This document shows, piece by piece, positions 1-10,600 of a DNA stretch of 64,000 nt. The stretch comes from Sipunculus nudus (lineage: Eukaryota; Annelida; Sipuncula; Golfingiida; Sipunculidae). The DNA lies in assembly GCA_026874595.1 (NCBI GenBank), contig CM049315.1, positions 39,388,164-39,452,163 on the forward strand, in the 5' to 3' direction. The notes beneath the pieces were generated by a model. That model did not search any database. It was not told the origin of the DNA and saw only the letters and a list, made by a program, of their open reading frames with translations. The translations under genes were made by a program, and so were the position numbers. Every line of letters starts with the position of its first letter. Position 1 is the first letter of the stretch.

Positions 1-174
1 GATGATATCCTATGGAGTAATAAAGACGAGGAAGAGACTGCAGAAAGCTCGGATGATGAAAACGACACGGATGAAATGTATTTTGCGGATGAAGAGGTGA
101 TGTCATCAGAACAAATCATGCAGTTGTTCTTACTGTCCGACGACGAAGAGTTTGAAGGTTTTGAGAGACAATAA
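1..174 (+). CDS. C-terminal end of an unidentified acidic protein (5' partial)
   Basis: Frame 1 is open from the window edge to a TAA at 172-174, giving 57 residues. They are rich in Asp/Glu (16 or more acidic residues in the first 33) and end in LSDDEEFEGFERQ. I do not recognise the family. Short acidic tails of this type occur in transposon-derived and zinc-finger proteins, but nothing here proves that. The stop codon lies inside an AATAAA at 170-175, so the 3' end may be very compact. The base and codon use (gac, tcg, gacg) is richer in CpG than the flanking DNA. It runs in the same direction as the IP3R-like gene that starts 4.4 kb downstream, so it is either the upstream neighbour or a gene nested in an intron. 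A chance open frame of this length is possible, but the composition and frame argue for real coding sequence. Confidence 0.55.
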   Translation, partial: DDILWSNKDEEETAESSDDENDTDEMYFADEEVMSSEQIMQLFLLSDDEEFEGFERQ

Positions 175-345
175 ATGAACTGTATTGATTTGCTACTCTT
201 TGGTGACTTAATAATATATGGAACCACATGTATGTATTGATCATCTGAATATGCATGTATTGATAATAAATGAACTATATTGATTTGCTACTCTTTGGTG
301 ACTTGATACTTTATGCAACCACATGCATATATATTGATCATTAAC
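171..345 (+). repeat. Tandem duplication of the 3' flank of the acidic CDS (unit about 95 bp)
   Basis: Two imperfect copies start with ATAAATGAAC at 171 and at 266. Both continue with TATTGATTTGCTACTCTTTG and a later ACCACATG. The first copy begins inside the stop codon of the acidic CDS, so the duplicated unit is 3' untranslated sequence. An AATAAA-type signal recurs at about 266-270 and again near 402. Confidence 0.75.
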
Positions 346-1079
346 TATTCATATCTTTAGTATGATATCATATGCAGTCATATGCGTTGTGTAAAACATG
401 TCAAATAAAATGGCTTTTTTTCTGACGTAAAATGTTCTATAAGTTTTCATGTGTGAAAAAAAAGATTGTTAGAAATACACACGTTTATTATGTTTTTAAA
501 TCAAATTTTCTGTGATGTTTAATATCCACAACGGGGTTTCATTTTAAGCATATATATATGTATATATATATTTAACTAACTATAATAAAATACCCTAGGT
601 TTGTAATAAATTTATAACACATCTCCGGGATATCATTAATTTACACAGCCGTTCAAACTGTCCATGCTTGCACAATAGGGTAATTAATTATTAATTATTA
701 ATTAACTTAGGAAACCACCAGGCAATCATTCCTCCCTTGGCTCAAGTTGTTTAAATAGTAATTAGTGTATCACGGAACATTTCCCACGGACAAGGACTGA
801 CAGGTGCAGGTATATCAGGTAGAAATGATCCCCTTTTGTGATTTAACACCACATGTAAAAATATGCGCCATCTGCCGACAGACATTGACATCAAAGGAGG
901 TCAGCCAAGCAATATACCATCATGCATATTTCACAACGGCGATCTTCTATTGTAAGCCATACTTAAGATATATTTTAAGTATCTGAAATGAAAAAAAGTG
1001 AATCAAATCAATAATTATGTTGTTTTAATGCAAAATTTGTACAAGCAAGGAGTTTACAGGACTGGAGTAACAACTGTCA
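346..1079. other. AT-rich non-coding stretch
   Basis: This contains TATATA runs (548-572), a TTAATTAATTATTAATTATT block near 680-705 and no convincing coding sequence or repeat. It may hold the poly(A) site of the acidic CDS (AATAAA near 402). Confidence 0.4.
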
Positions 1080-1290
1080 GAAGCCCTGCCAGGTCGCGAG
1101 TGTCAGTCGTGCGCTAATTGCAATTAAGACATGATAAGCCCATTAACTCTATTGTGCGCCTATTGTGCCGCGGTGTCAGGCGCAGCGGCGGCACGGCCTT
1201 TGATAAAGCGAGCCTGCTAGATGTTACTTCTGCGGCCCGCTGTAGCTCGCTGAAGCGGAGAGCGATATATCCAGTAACTGAGCAGTAAAT
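1080..1290. promoter_or_regulatory. CpG-rich candidate cis-regulatory module 1
   Basis: This is a GC- and CpG-dense island in AT-rich surroundings. It contains the 12-bp palindrome TAATTGCAATTA (1115-1126; two homeodomain-like cores), TGATAAGCCC (1132-1141; GATA-like), a direct repeat of CTATTGTGC (near 1148 and 1159; SOX-like ATTGTG) and CTTTGATAAAG (about 1198-1208; TCF/LEF-like). No open reading frame explains the composition. Assigning it as regulatory is inference from motif density only. Confidence 0.35.
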
Positions 1291-1589
1291 CACTGGAATA
1301 ACATTGACCGGAATTAGGAATGCGCAAATGGTTTATTTTGTCAAGAATTATGCGCAACAAATATATCTAGAGACGTCTCGTGTTGAGGAATCACTTGACC
1401 AATTTTGGATAGATGCGGATACTCTACATCAACTTATGCCGTGATTCATGACGGACGACTGGTAAGTGTTAACCTTACTTTCCCTGAATAACTTCGGAAT
1501 TATAAAAAATTCCATCAGTTCCCACACTTCTGACTTATATTAATAATTGGCCATGTATCATAGTATTCCGACGATAAAAAAAGATTTTT

Positions 1590-2090
1590 AGCTTATGCTC
1601 GGATGACTTTCATTTTGATGGATAACAGCGAGCCATTGTCCGCTCTGTCACTGACGGCGTTGTTCTCGTATTATCGCCCATATGTACCGCAGCCAAGCTA
1701 TAGCTCAGGCGTCTTTAGCAACGAAACCTTCACACACGTTTCCCACACATATGGAAATATGGTGTTCAAACTTATGATTGTTTAAAAATTTATATTAAGT
1801 ACCGGAGATAAAATTGGGGAGAAACTTACTCCTCCTTGTCACAATAATGCCGAAGTCACGCCGAAGGGGGGTCTCTCGCGCTGTATCAATTAGCACCGGG
1901 CTTATCAGCGGCATCTCTTTGTGCCTTAGAACAGCGAGTTTTATGACCCCCGTCAGCAACATCCGACACGGCCAGACTCTCACTTGATACTCCATCCCTG
2001 TAAACTCCTTGGTACAAGTAAAGTGAGTATACACTTTGTTTACATAAAATCCTTTATTATCGCTCATCATCGGCTCACCGTACGATGTTC
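1590..2090. promoter_or_regulatory. CpG-rich candidate cis-regulatory module 2
   Basis: This is a second CpG-dense stretch. It carries CAATTAGCAC (1887-1896) and GGGCTTATCA (1898-1907), the reverse complement of the TGATAAGCCC seen in module 1, plus CTTTGTG near 1917. Open frames on either strand (1603-1785 +, 1795-2070 -) resemble no known protein. They are more simply explained by the base composition. Confidence 0.3.
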
Positions 2091-4000
2091 AACCTGACTG
2101 AATAAAAGTTTGGAAATTATGTCTCCATGTATAATACGCACCAGGGTTTTTTTATCTCGATTCTAAGATGAAAAATTGCGGATTATCTATGGGGGAAAAT
2201 GGTAGATGAATCTTAAAATTAACATTTTTTTCAGCAACGAGCAGTAACAAAGGAGACCCCACCCCTTCAATACACAGGACTAATAAACAAGATTAATCTT
2301 ATAATTTTAATGTTAAATAAATTCTTTTTGATGAGACTTGAACAATTTTGATTTTTTAAAGAAAAAAATTTCAGGAATGTTATCCAAATATTCAAATGTG
2401 ATAAAACATTAGGATCTAATGTAAGTGCTAACTGACAAGATTTAAGAAGATATAAAAACTTTGTAGCATTTCATTCATATCTCTTAAAATTGGCAGGCTT
2501 AGGTGTGAATAACACTGTTAACTTAGTATTAAAATTAGGAATATTGGTCAGACTTTGTGGGAATAATTTTTAACTCATATGGCCTTATATTTAACTTTTG
2601 AAAACTTAATTACCTTCACACATTATTTGTTTATGAAATGTTACTTTTATATAACACTTACTGTAGGCCTTTGTTCCTTTGGTGCATCACTAAATGGTTT
2701 AGCTCATGTCCATTAATCTATAATTAACAGAGTTTTCATTTTAGGCCATTTTCTCATAGCTTTTCTAATGATAATATACATGAAAAACCAAAAGAAATAA
2801 AAAAATTTTGCAGTTACTAATATTTTCCAAAATTCAGCTGAGTGATGTGACCCATAGGTTCCTTGTTACTAGCCTGGGAAAAGTCAGGGAAAAATCCCTC
2901 CAATCCAGGAAAAGTCACTGTCAGGGAATTTGATTTCAGGCAAAAGAGACAATGGTAACTCTTTTGTTGTATTTTGTAATGTATCTAAATAACAAATCCT
3001 CTACATCCTTTCCTGAGATGGCTGTGGTCTGGTGTAATATCATCTTTTACCAAAGCCTTGTACATAGAAGTAATCACTGGTGATATATGAGAATGCTGGA
3101 GGACTGGGGGTCCATGAACAGGCTTCTCATAATTGATAACAGATGATATTGATACTTTGTTTGCTGTCTATATAGACATAGAATAACAGTGCATGTTGAA
3201 AGTTGTGAAGTTACATCACAAGTAGGATATCAAAACCTTGTCAGGAAGGAAATTACATATCAGGGCAAATTAATACTGTTTATAAGCAGTTAGAATGCTT
3301 GGAGGTAGAGAGATATGGTAAGAAGAGGTTAGATCAGTCAGACCTCAGTTATGTTTTTCAGCCAACAGGTGCAGTCGGTAGAGGAAAAGGCAGCATATTA
3401 AAGAGGTCAAACTGTATGTGTTATATACAGTAGTAAGGACTTACAGAAAAGTGCAGTTTGTGCTGATCTATAACATGGATAAACATCATATAAGGAGGAG
3501 AAATAACTGCATTATAAACGATGCACTTACAGAAACAAGGGAAAGTAAAGCCTTGCTGCAGACTGGCTGAGCACTTGGGCAGCTCCGTTCACTCTCATTA
3601 CCATGCAACTTAAAGCAGGTTGTAGTTGTTTAATATTAGTCACCATCTGTCATGTCGTCCTCGATGTTTGTTCAGCCACACTCAATGACATGATAGTGGA
3701 GTACTGGTATAATGAAGTAGCTATTGATTTGACTGAGGGTGTGTTTACCTGAGATTCTTGTTAACAGGTGTTTTTCGGATTGTTTCAGGTCATATATGAT
3801 GTCGAGCCCCTTGTCTTTACATGTATCATCACAAATTACAAATTATAGTGCAGATTTGATTTTTTTATTTAGAGTACTCCTATTTCAGTATTCACTTGAT
3901 ATGGGACATTATAAATAAAAACAAAAAGCAGAAATTTTAACTTTCATACATATTATTCTGTACGGCACACTAAGAATTGTAAAAAGTATCCATATTCTTT
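2091..4000. other. Non-coding stretch upstream of exon 1
   Basis: I see no exon that would encode the missing MIR or IP3-binding domains here. A short phrase of repeated GTCAGGGAA words occurs at about 2880-2950. Confidence 0.4.
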
Positions 4001-4005
4001 ATTTT

Positions 4006-4275
4006 TATTTTATGCAAATTTTATTGTTTATTGCTGCATGATTTTTAATAATTAAAGCTTTTCTTTCTTGTTTTGGAGATGATTATTTTTGTTGAAAGAG
4101 GATTTATACACCAGGAATATAGATAAAGCAGTAACTGTTAATTTTTATGCAAATTTTATTGTTTATTGCCGCATGATTTTTTATAATTAAAGCTTTTCTT
4201 TCTTGTTTTGGAGATGATTATTTTTGTTGAAAGAGGATTTATACACCAGGAATATAGATAAAGCAGTTACTGTTA
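4006..4275 (+). repeat. Recent 135-bp tandem duplication
   Basis: Two nearly identical copies (4006-4140 and 4141-4275) start around TTTTATGCAAATTTTATTG and end at AAAGCAGT(A/T)ACTGTTAAT. Only a few differences separate them (for example GCTGCATG against GCCGCATG). The period is exactly 135 bp as judged from the TATGCAAATT words at 4011 and 4146. Confidence 0.9.
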
Positions 4276-4378
4276 ATTAGTCATCGTACATTCCAATGAG
4301 TTTTCTTAATTGGAAAAAGGTCATCCAAATATGATTAAAATTCAGGTTTTCACTTTTCATAGAATAACTGGTTATGTT

Positions 4379-4380
<2 letters not shown>

Positions 4381-4441
<61 letters not shown>
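4381..4441. repeat. (AT)n microsatellite
   Basis: This is an uninterrupted TA dinucleotide run of about 60 bp, 135 bp upstream of exon 1. Confidence 0.95.
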
Positions 4442-4444
<3 letters not shown>

Positions 4445-4576
4445 GTTTATGATGAAAAGGTTTATTCAGTGTAATTCCCCTGTAACACAACTTGAGTGTG
4501 GTCATTTTATTTTAAGTTTGTCATGGTTTTAGCTCAGAGCGACACAATTATTTCTAAAACTCATATAATGCTACAG

Positions 4577-4665
4577 ATGAGCCGTACAAGAGGCGACGCT
4601 GGGAACACAGAGAAGAGGACAGTTCTGTGGAAGGACTGAGGTGGGATGGAGCAGCTCTCAGACAG
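4577..4665 (+). CDS. IP3R-like exon 1 (residues 1-30)
   Basis: The acceptor is ..CTACAG and the donor is GTAGGT. The exon begins with 2 nt of a split codon, so it is internal; the ATG at its first base runs into a stop and cannot be the start. It encodes a very basic/acidic patch (EPYKRRRWEHREED) and then LRWDGAALRQ. By position this is the end of the MIR region. The 189-bp intron that follows shows nothing notable. Confidence 0.7.
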
Positions 4666-7600
4666 GTAGGTCTCAGAGTGTGTATGTTTATAAGGAGCAC
4701 AACAAAAGTTCATATGTGTTATTTTCTCTATACCCCTCCCATATTATAAATATTTGGCCTGTTTACCATGGTGGGTTGGATGAATAATTTATACAAGCTT
4801 TTTTATCTAGAAAATCACTACTTTTTACTGGAATCACTTTATTTGCTCTTTCAGGTTGCACTGAGCTCAGAGAGGAATTACCCAGATGCATACACGCTGC
4901 AGAAAGTCACTCACCAACAGATCATGGATGCCAACTACGTGGCTGGGGCTGTTCCCTGCATACAGAACTTACTGGTCCAGGTAAATAACAAGGATACATA
5001 CTCAGGCCTCTTGTTCCTTATAATAACTTTATACTTTTATTCTATATATTGTGGATATCAGGAACATGGGCCTGTTACTTTTGTTGCTTTATGACAAAAG
5101 GAACTTATAGGTTTTGCAGAAATAAGGGGATTACAGCTTATTAAATCATGGCATGTTTTGTTATTACCTCTATGATTGTCTTCATATTTGCCCTTTCAAA
5201 AAATGTTGTATGTCAAATGCATTAGCAATAAGAAACAAGACTTCATAGCCTGGCATAAAAAACTACAAGGTGAAGATTACAATGAAGAATTTAATCTTTC
5301 TTATGTTACTTATTACTGCTGATTTGAAATTAAGCTCTGAAGTGATCATGGTAGTAACATTGTAATTTTGAAATGATCAGCCTAAGCAGTAATGGACTGC
5401 ATTTCTCATGTAGGATAAAAAGGAGAACCTTGAGTATTGATTAATGTATTGAGTTCTGTTTAAAGTAAGTACATCCCTTGCACAGTGGTCATGTTACATT
5501 TGTTTTAATTCATTCCACTAATCCCCTGCTGGCAAAGCCTGTCTTTATTTCAATAAGCTGCCAGCTGGGTACAAGAATCTGTAGACCACTGGAGGGGGGG
5601 TATGACAGGATTTCACTAAGTTGCCTCATATTCAAAACGTCAATGTCCAGTTCTCATCAGTCAGAACATTCTTCACCCTGGCTGACAAACTGTCAGTATT
5701 CTGGCGGCTTTATATGGCAAAAACAGCCTTTGCAAGCATTGGGGAAGAGGAAAGAGTGAGAATGAATAAGACATGACAACTGAATATAATTATATAAACA
5801 GTGTATAAACTGTGAGGTCTTTTTTACAGCCTGAAGGGGATGCACCCAAGAATAGGATGACATTACAAGTGGTCACGGTAAGAATTTAATCATTTTTTCA
5901 ATCACCTACTTCACACCAGTTAAATATTTGGGCTTCCCTTAGTTGTCATGGTACAGTTCTCATGGAAATATATACAGTACTTGCATTTATCCAGCAGTTG
6001 TCATAATCACAAGAAAAACAACCACTCTCATGGTGATTGGACTTAATTAAGCAACTTTCATGATGGTACCTGCGTGTGCCTATCCCTACCTTTTCTGTCT
6101 CTTATGTTCCTTTATTTAAGATTTTCTTGCATATTGATAACAAATTGACTAGTTGTCAGTACCACCACCAATTTACAGTTTATGTTTTTCTGTCAATTTT
6201 TGCCTGTCACCATTCGATCCTTACATATACATTTTATATTCCTATTGTTTTATTTGACAGGCCTTGACACATCAGTTGTTTTGTTTAACAAAAAATGTTT
6301 AAACTCTACAATTTCTTCTTGGCACCATTTCTTATGGCAGAACTGCTTTCATAAGCTGAGACTTATCATAGTACCAAGAAATATGACAGGGAATTGTAGG
6401 CCTTCTTTAAACTTGGTTTTATGATGTTCGGACTTGCTTGAAACAGAATGAATCAATTGTAATGGTTATACCTGGTCCAACTTGAGCTATAAATGTTGCC
6501 TTATGCCTCAACAAGACACATAACCCTTAAGAAGTTCAAAGAAGAAATAGTCATGTTAATTGTATCCGCCAAAACAGAGTTTTGCGGATACTATGTTTTC
6601 AGCTGCACGGGCGGCGGCCGCCGCCGCCGCGTAGGTGTCCGGAGAACTCCTCCGTAACCGCTGGGCGGAATTTTACGAAACCCGGGATTATGTTCGGGTC
6701 ACATGTGAACTGCTGAGCCCCGATTTTGTTTTGACCTCTGACCTTTCCTCTGCGCTCTGCGTCCGTTTGTGCGTCTGTTTCCACACATAAACCCACATAT
6801 CTCGGGAACTGTTTGATGGATCAGGAAAATATTTTTACACAAATGTAGCCCTTGGAGAGCTTTATAACATACACAAAAAATGGTGGCGCCACCTGCAACC
6901 ATGTTTGCACAGTGTCCATCTGTTCGTCTGCCTTGGGTTAAAATTACTCATATCTCTGCAGTGACTTGACTAATTCACCTGAAATTTGGCATGCGTATAC
7001 ATCCTGAAAAGCTTTTCTGATTTTGTGACAGGTGGCGCCACCTACATTCACGTTTAAGCTGCAGACATCCAAGCTCATATCTCGGGAACCGTTTGACCGA
7101 TCAGGAAAATTTTTGCACAAATGTAGCCCTTGGAGAGCTTTATAACATACACAAAAAATGGTGGCGCCACCTGCAACCATGTTTGCACAGTATCCATCTG
7201 TTCGTCTGCCTTGGGTTAAAATTACTCATATCTCTGCAGTGACTTGACTAATTCACCTGAAATTTGGCATGCGTATACATCCTGGATAGCTTTTCTGATT
7301 TTGTGACAGGTGGCGCCACCTACATTCACGTTTACGCTGCAGACATCCAAGCTCATATCTCTGGAACCGTTTGACTGATCAGGAAAATTTTTGCACAAAT
7401 GTAGCCCTTGGAGAGCTTTAAAACATACACAAAAAATGGTGGCGCCACCTGCAACCATGTTTGCACAGTATCCATTCGTTCGTCTGCCTTGGGTTAAAAT
7501 CACTCATATCTCTGCAGTGACTTGACTAATTCACCTGAAATTTGGCATGCATATACATCCTGGATAGCTTTTCTGATTTTGTGACAGGTGGCGCTACCTA

Positions 7601-10600
7601 CATTCACGTTTACGCTGCAGACATCCAAGCTCATATCTTGGGAACCATTTGACCGATCAGGAAAATTTTTTTGCACAAATGTAGCACTTGGAGAGCTTTA
7701 TAACATACACAAAAAATGGTGGCGCCACCTGCAACCATGTTTGCACAGTGTCCATCTGTTTGTCTGCCTTGGGTAAAATCACTCATATCTCTGCAGTGAC
7801 TTGACTAATTCACCTGAAATTTGGCATGCGTATACATCCTGAAAAGCTTTTCTGATTTTGTGACAGGTGGCGCCACCTACATTCACGTTTACGCTGCAGA
7901 CATCCAAGCTCATATCTTGGGAACCATTTGACCGATCAGGAAAATTTTTTTGCACAAATGTAGCACTTGGAGAGCTTTATAACATACACAAAAAATGGTG
8001 GCGCCACCTGCAACCATGTTTGCACAGTGTCCATCTGTTTGTCTGCCTTGGGTAAAATCACTCATATCTCTGCAGTGACTTGACTAATTCACCTGAAATT
8101 CGGCATGCGTATACATCCTGGATTGCTTTTCTGATTTTATGACAGGTGGCGCAACATACATTCACGTTTACGCTGCAGACATCCAAGCTCATATCTCAGG
8201 AACTGTTCGACCGATTGGGCCAAAATTTTGCATGTGTATAGATCTCACATAGCTCTTTATCATATGCAAAACTGGTGGCGCCACCTGCAGCCATTTTTGC
8301 ACAGCTCCTGTCTGTTTGTCTGCCATGAGATAAAATCACTCATATCTCGGCAGTGGTTTGACATATCTGGCTAAAATTTTGCAGGTTTATATATCCCCAA
8401 CAGCTCTCTTGATTTTATGACAGGTGGAGCCACCTGCATTCTAGTTTATGCAGCAGACATCCAAGCTCATATCTTGGGAACCGTTTGACCGATTGGGCCA
8501 AAGTTTTGCATGTGTATAGTTCTCACAAAGCTCTTTATCATACGCAAAACTGGTGCCGTCACCTGCAACCATTTTTGCTCAGCGTCCATCTGATTGTCTG
8601 CCACGGGCTAAAATCACTCATATACATGTAGTGGTTTGACTTATCTGCCTTAAATTTTGCATATGTATACAACTTGGACGGCTTTCTGGATTTTGTGGTA
8701 GGGGGGGGCAACCTATATACACAATATGGCTGCAGACATCCATGGGCCTGGACAGCTGAGTGGTAAAACGCTTGGCTATCTCCGCTTGCGACCCGGGTTC
8801 GATCCCCGGCGTGGCTATGAGAGTGGGTTGTAGTTGCCCGTCCAAGGCCGGTGGTTTTCTCCAGGTACTCCGGTTTCCTCCACCTCTGCAGACTACCGAA
8901 CTCCATCGCCGGAGCCATGGACAGTGCCTCGATTAGTTATAATAATTATTTGTACAATCCATGTAAAATAAATAAGTTTATATTTAATATGCAACACTTC
9001 ACTCTATTTCCCCTTGCCACTTAATCCATGCCTCACTTACACGTTCCACTCTGATATAGGCGGATACACGTAGTCGCTTGTCGACTACCCGTATTCTAGT
9101 TGAATTTTGAAATTTAAGTATGTATAAAATCAAGCAATTATACAAAAGTTCAAAATAGTGTTCTAGAAAGGTCATGAGATGCAAATCAAGTAACACACTT
9201 ATTATATATTAATTATTAAGCTGATAATCATGGTAAGTACAAAAAGCAGTTTTAAGATAATTCTTGTTTGATAATATGTTGTTATGAACTTAAGAGCAAT
9301 TTAGTGTCTTGATGTTAACCTGGTCATAAGCCTTAAACATAATGAGTGTTGTACCCTTGTCCTGATCTGTGATCTTCTCATGACCACAGGTGCTGAAAGA
9401 ACTGAAACAGTTTATGCTGAGGCTCGGAGAGCCCATCAAGAACAGACAGAAACTCATGAGAAATTTCAAGGTATGTCAATTAATTATTAACCAAAGTAGA
9501 TAAACAGTTTATCATACTGCATTCTGTATGTCCATTGGTTATATTAGGAACTTTCATAGCAACCCTTAGGATTAACCTTTCAAGTTGTAATTGACTATTA
9601 AGCCTATACGTGTCAAAAGACTATGTAAACTTGGAAGTCCTTTCATTAAATGCTTGGTTCAGCATACAAGCCAATCAATCAAGTGACTCTGCAGATGTGC
9701 TGTATACATACTAAAATCATGAAAATCTGAATAAAGTGAAAAAAGTTTCCATAGAACTGATTTAAATACCTTAACTCTTTGATACACTTTGAAAATTGCT
9801 AAAGTCTCCTTTATTATGTGTATATAACAATATTGGTATATATAATATCAACTGGGACATGTAATTTATTATACTGGATGACATGCCCTTTCTCATTGAC
9901 CAGAGCCACACTTGGTTACCTTTAAAAACACCTCTTAATATATTTTGTTTGTATATATATACCCATTTAATAATTGGGTCCTATTATGCTATGGACAGAG
10001 TATGTCCAGCATGCCATCTGTATGTACGTCATATCATCTTTATGTCCGTCATACCGTCTGTATGTCCATCCACATGTCTGCCCATTAACCTTTGGTGTCA
10101 CAATGATAATTTATAGGGCATTTGATGGATATTTATGAAACTTAATTTCTGTTAATATTTACCAATAAACTATTTGACCTGAGTTCATATCATGGCAAAA
10201 TCTGTGCATACTGAACAAAGTTTGAAGACATGAGACATACAACAGCCATATTACTTAATATTGCAATGTCTTTGCCAAAAATTGGTCCAATATGCCCTGT
10301 AGATGTAGGTGGAAACAGAATATTAATGTTTAACATGATTAAACATATCAATATGATATATTGTATGAAATCTTGTAGATTCTGAGATGGTCTGCATTCT
10401 GGTGACGAATATTCATAATTATTTCTAAGACATGTATCTTAGACTGTTGAAATTTTACGACTGTTATTTCTTTTGAGTATCTGCCAGGATGGTAACCATT
10501 ATGGGCCTTCACCCTGGAAGTCTATAATGCTCTTACCACTAGGCTACATCCCGCCCCCTGAAATTAAATGGCTGTATGCTCTATCATTTTCAATTTGAAC

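Larger units (their letters stand above)
6562..9099 (+). mobile_element. Family B element, copy B1: non-autonomous Helentron/Helitron-like repeat, about 2.5 kb
   Basis: The 5' end is a hairpin at 6562-6591: GTATCCGCCAAAAC, loop AGA, then GTTTTGCGGATAC (one bulged C). The 3' end has GGCGGATAC (9059-9067), an exact inverted copy of the first 9 bp. It is followed by a perfect stem-loop GTAGTCG-CTTGT-CGACTAC (9070-9088), then CCGTATT and a terminal CTAG (9096-9099). Between them lies an array of about 280-bp units (see separate entry) and an inserted SINE. There is no transposase or Rep/helicase coding capacity, so it is non-autonomous. Hairpin plus CTRR end plus asymmetric inverted repeat is the known Helitron2/Helentron layout. 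The class assignment is inference. Confidence 0.65.

Noticed and set aside
6599-8055. Open frames on both strands through the B1 array (cysteine/histidine-looking peptides)
   Set aside because: They repeat with the 280-bp unit, lack family resemblance and are interrupted differently in each unit. They are explained by the repeat.
6780-8720. CRISPR-like array
   Set aside because: The spacing is about 130-150 bp with homologous, not unique, intervening sequence, in a eukaryotic intron.
8744-8820. Functional tRNA gene
   Set aside because: The head has A and B boxes but no convincing acceptor stem pairing, and it continues into a SINE body and A/T-rich tail.
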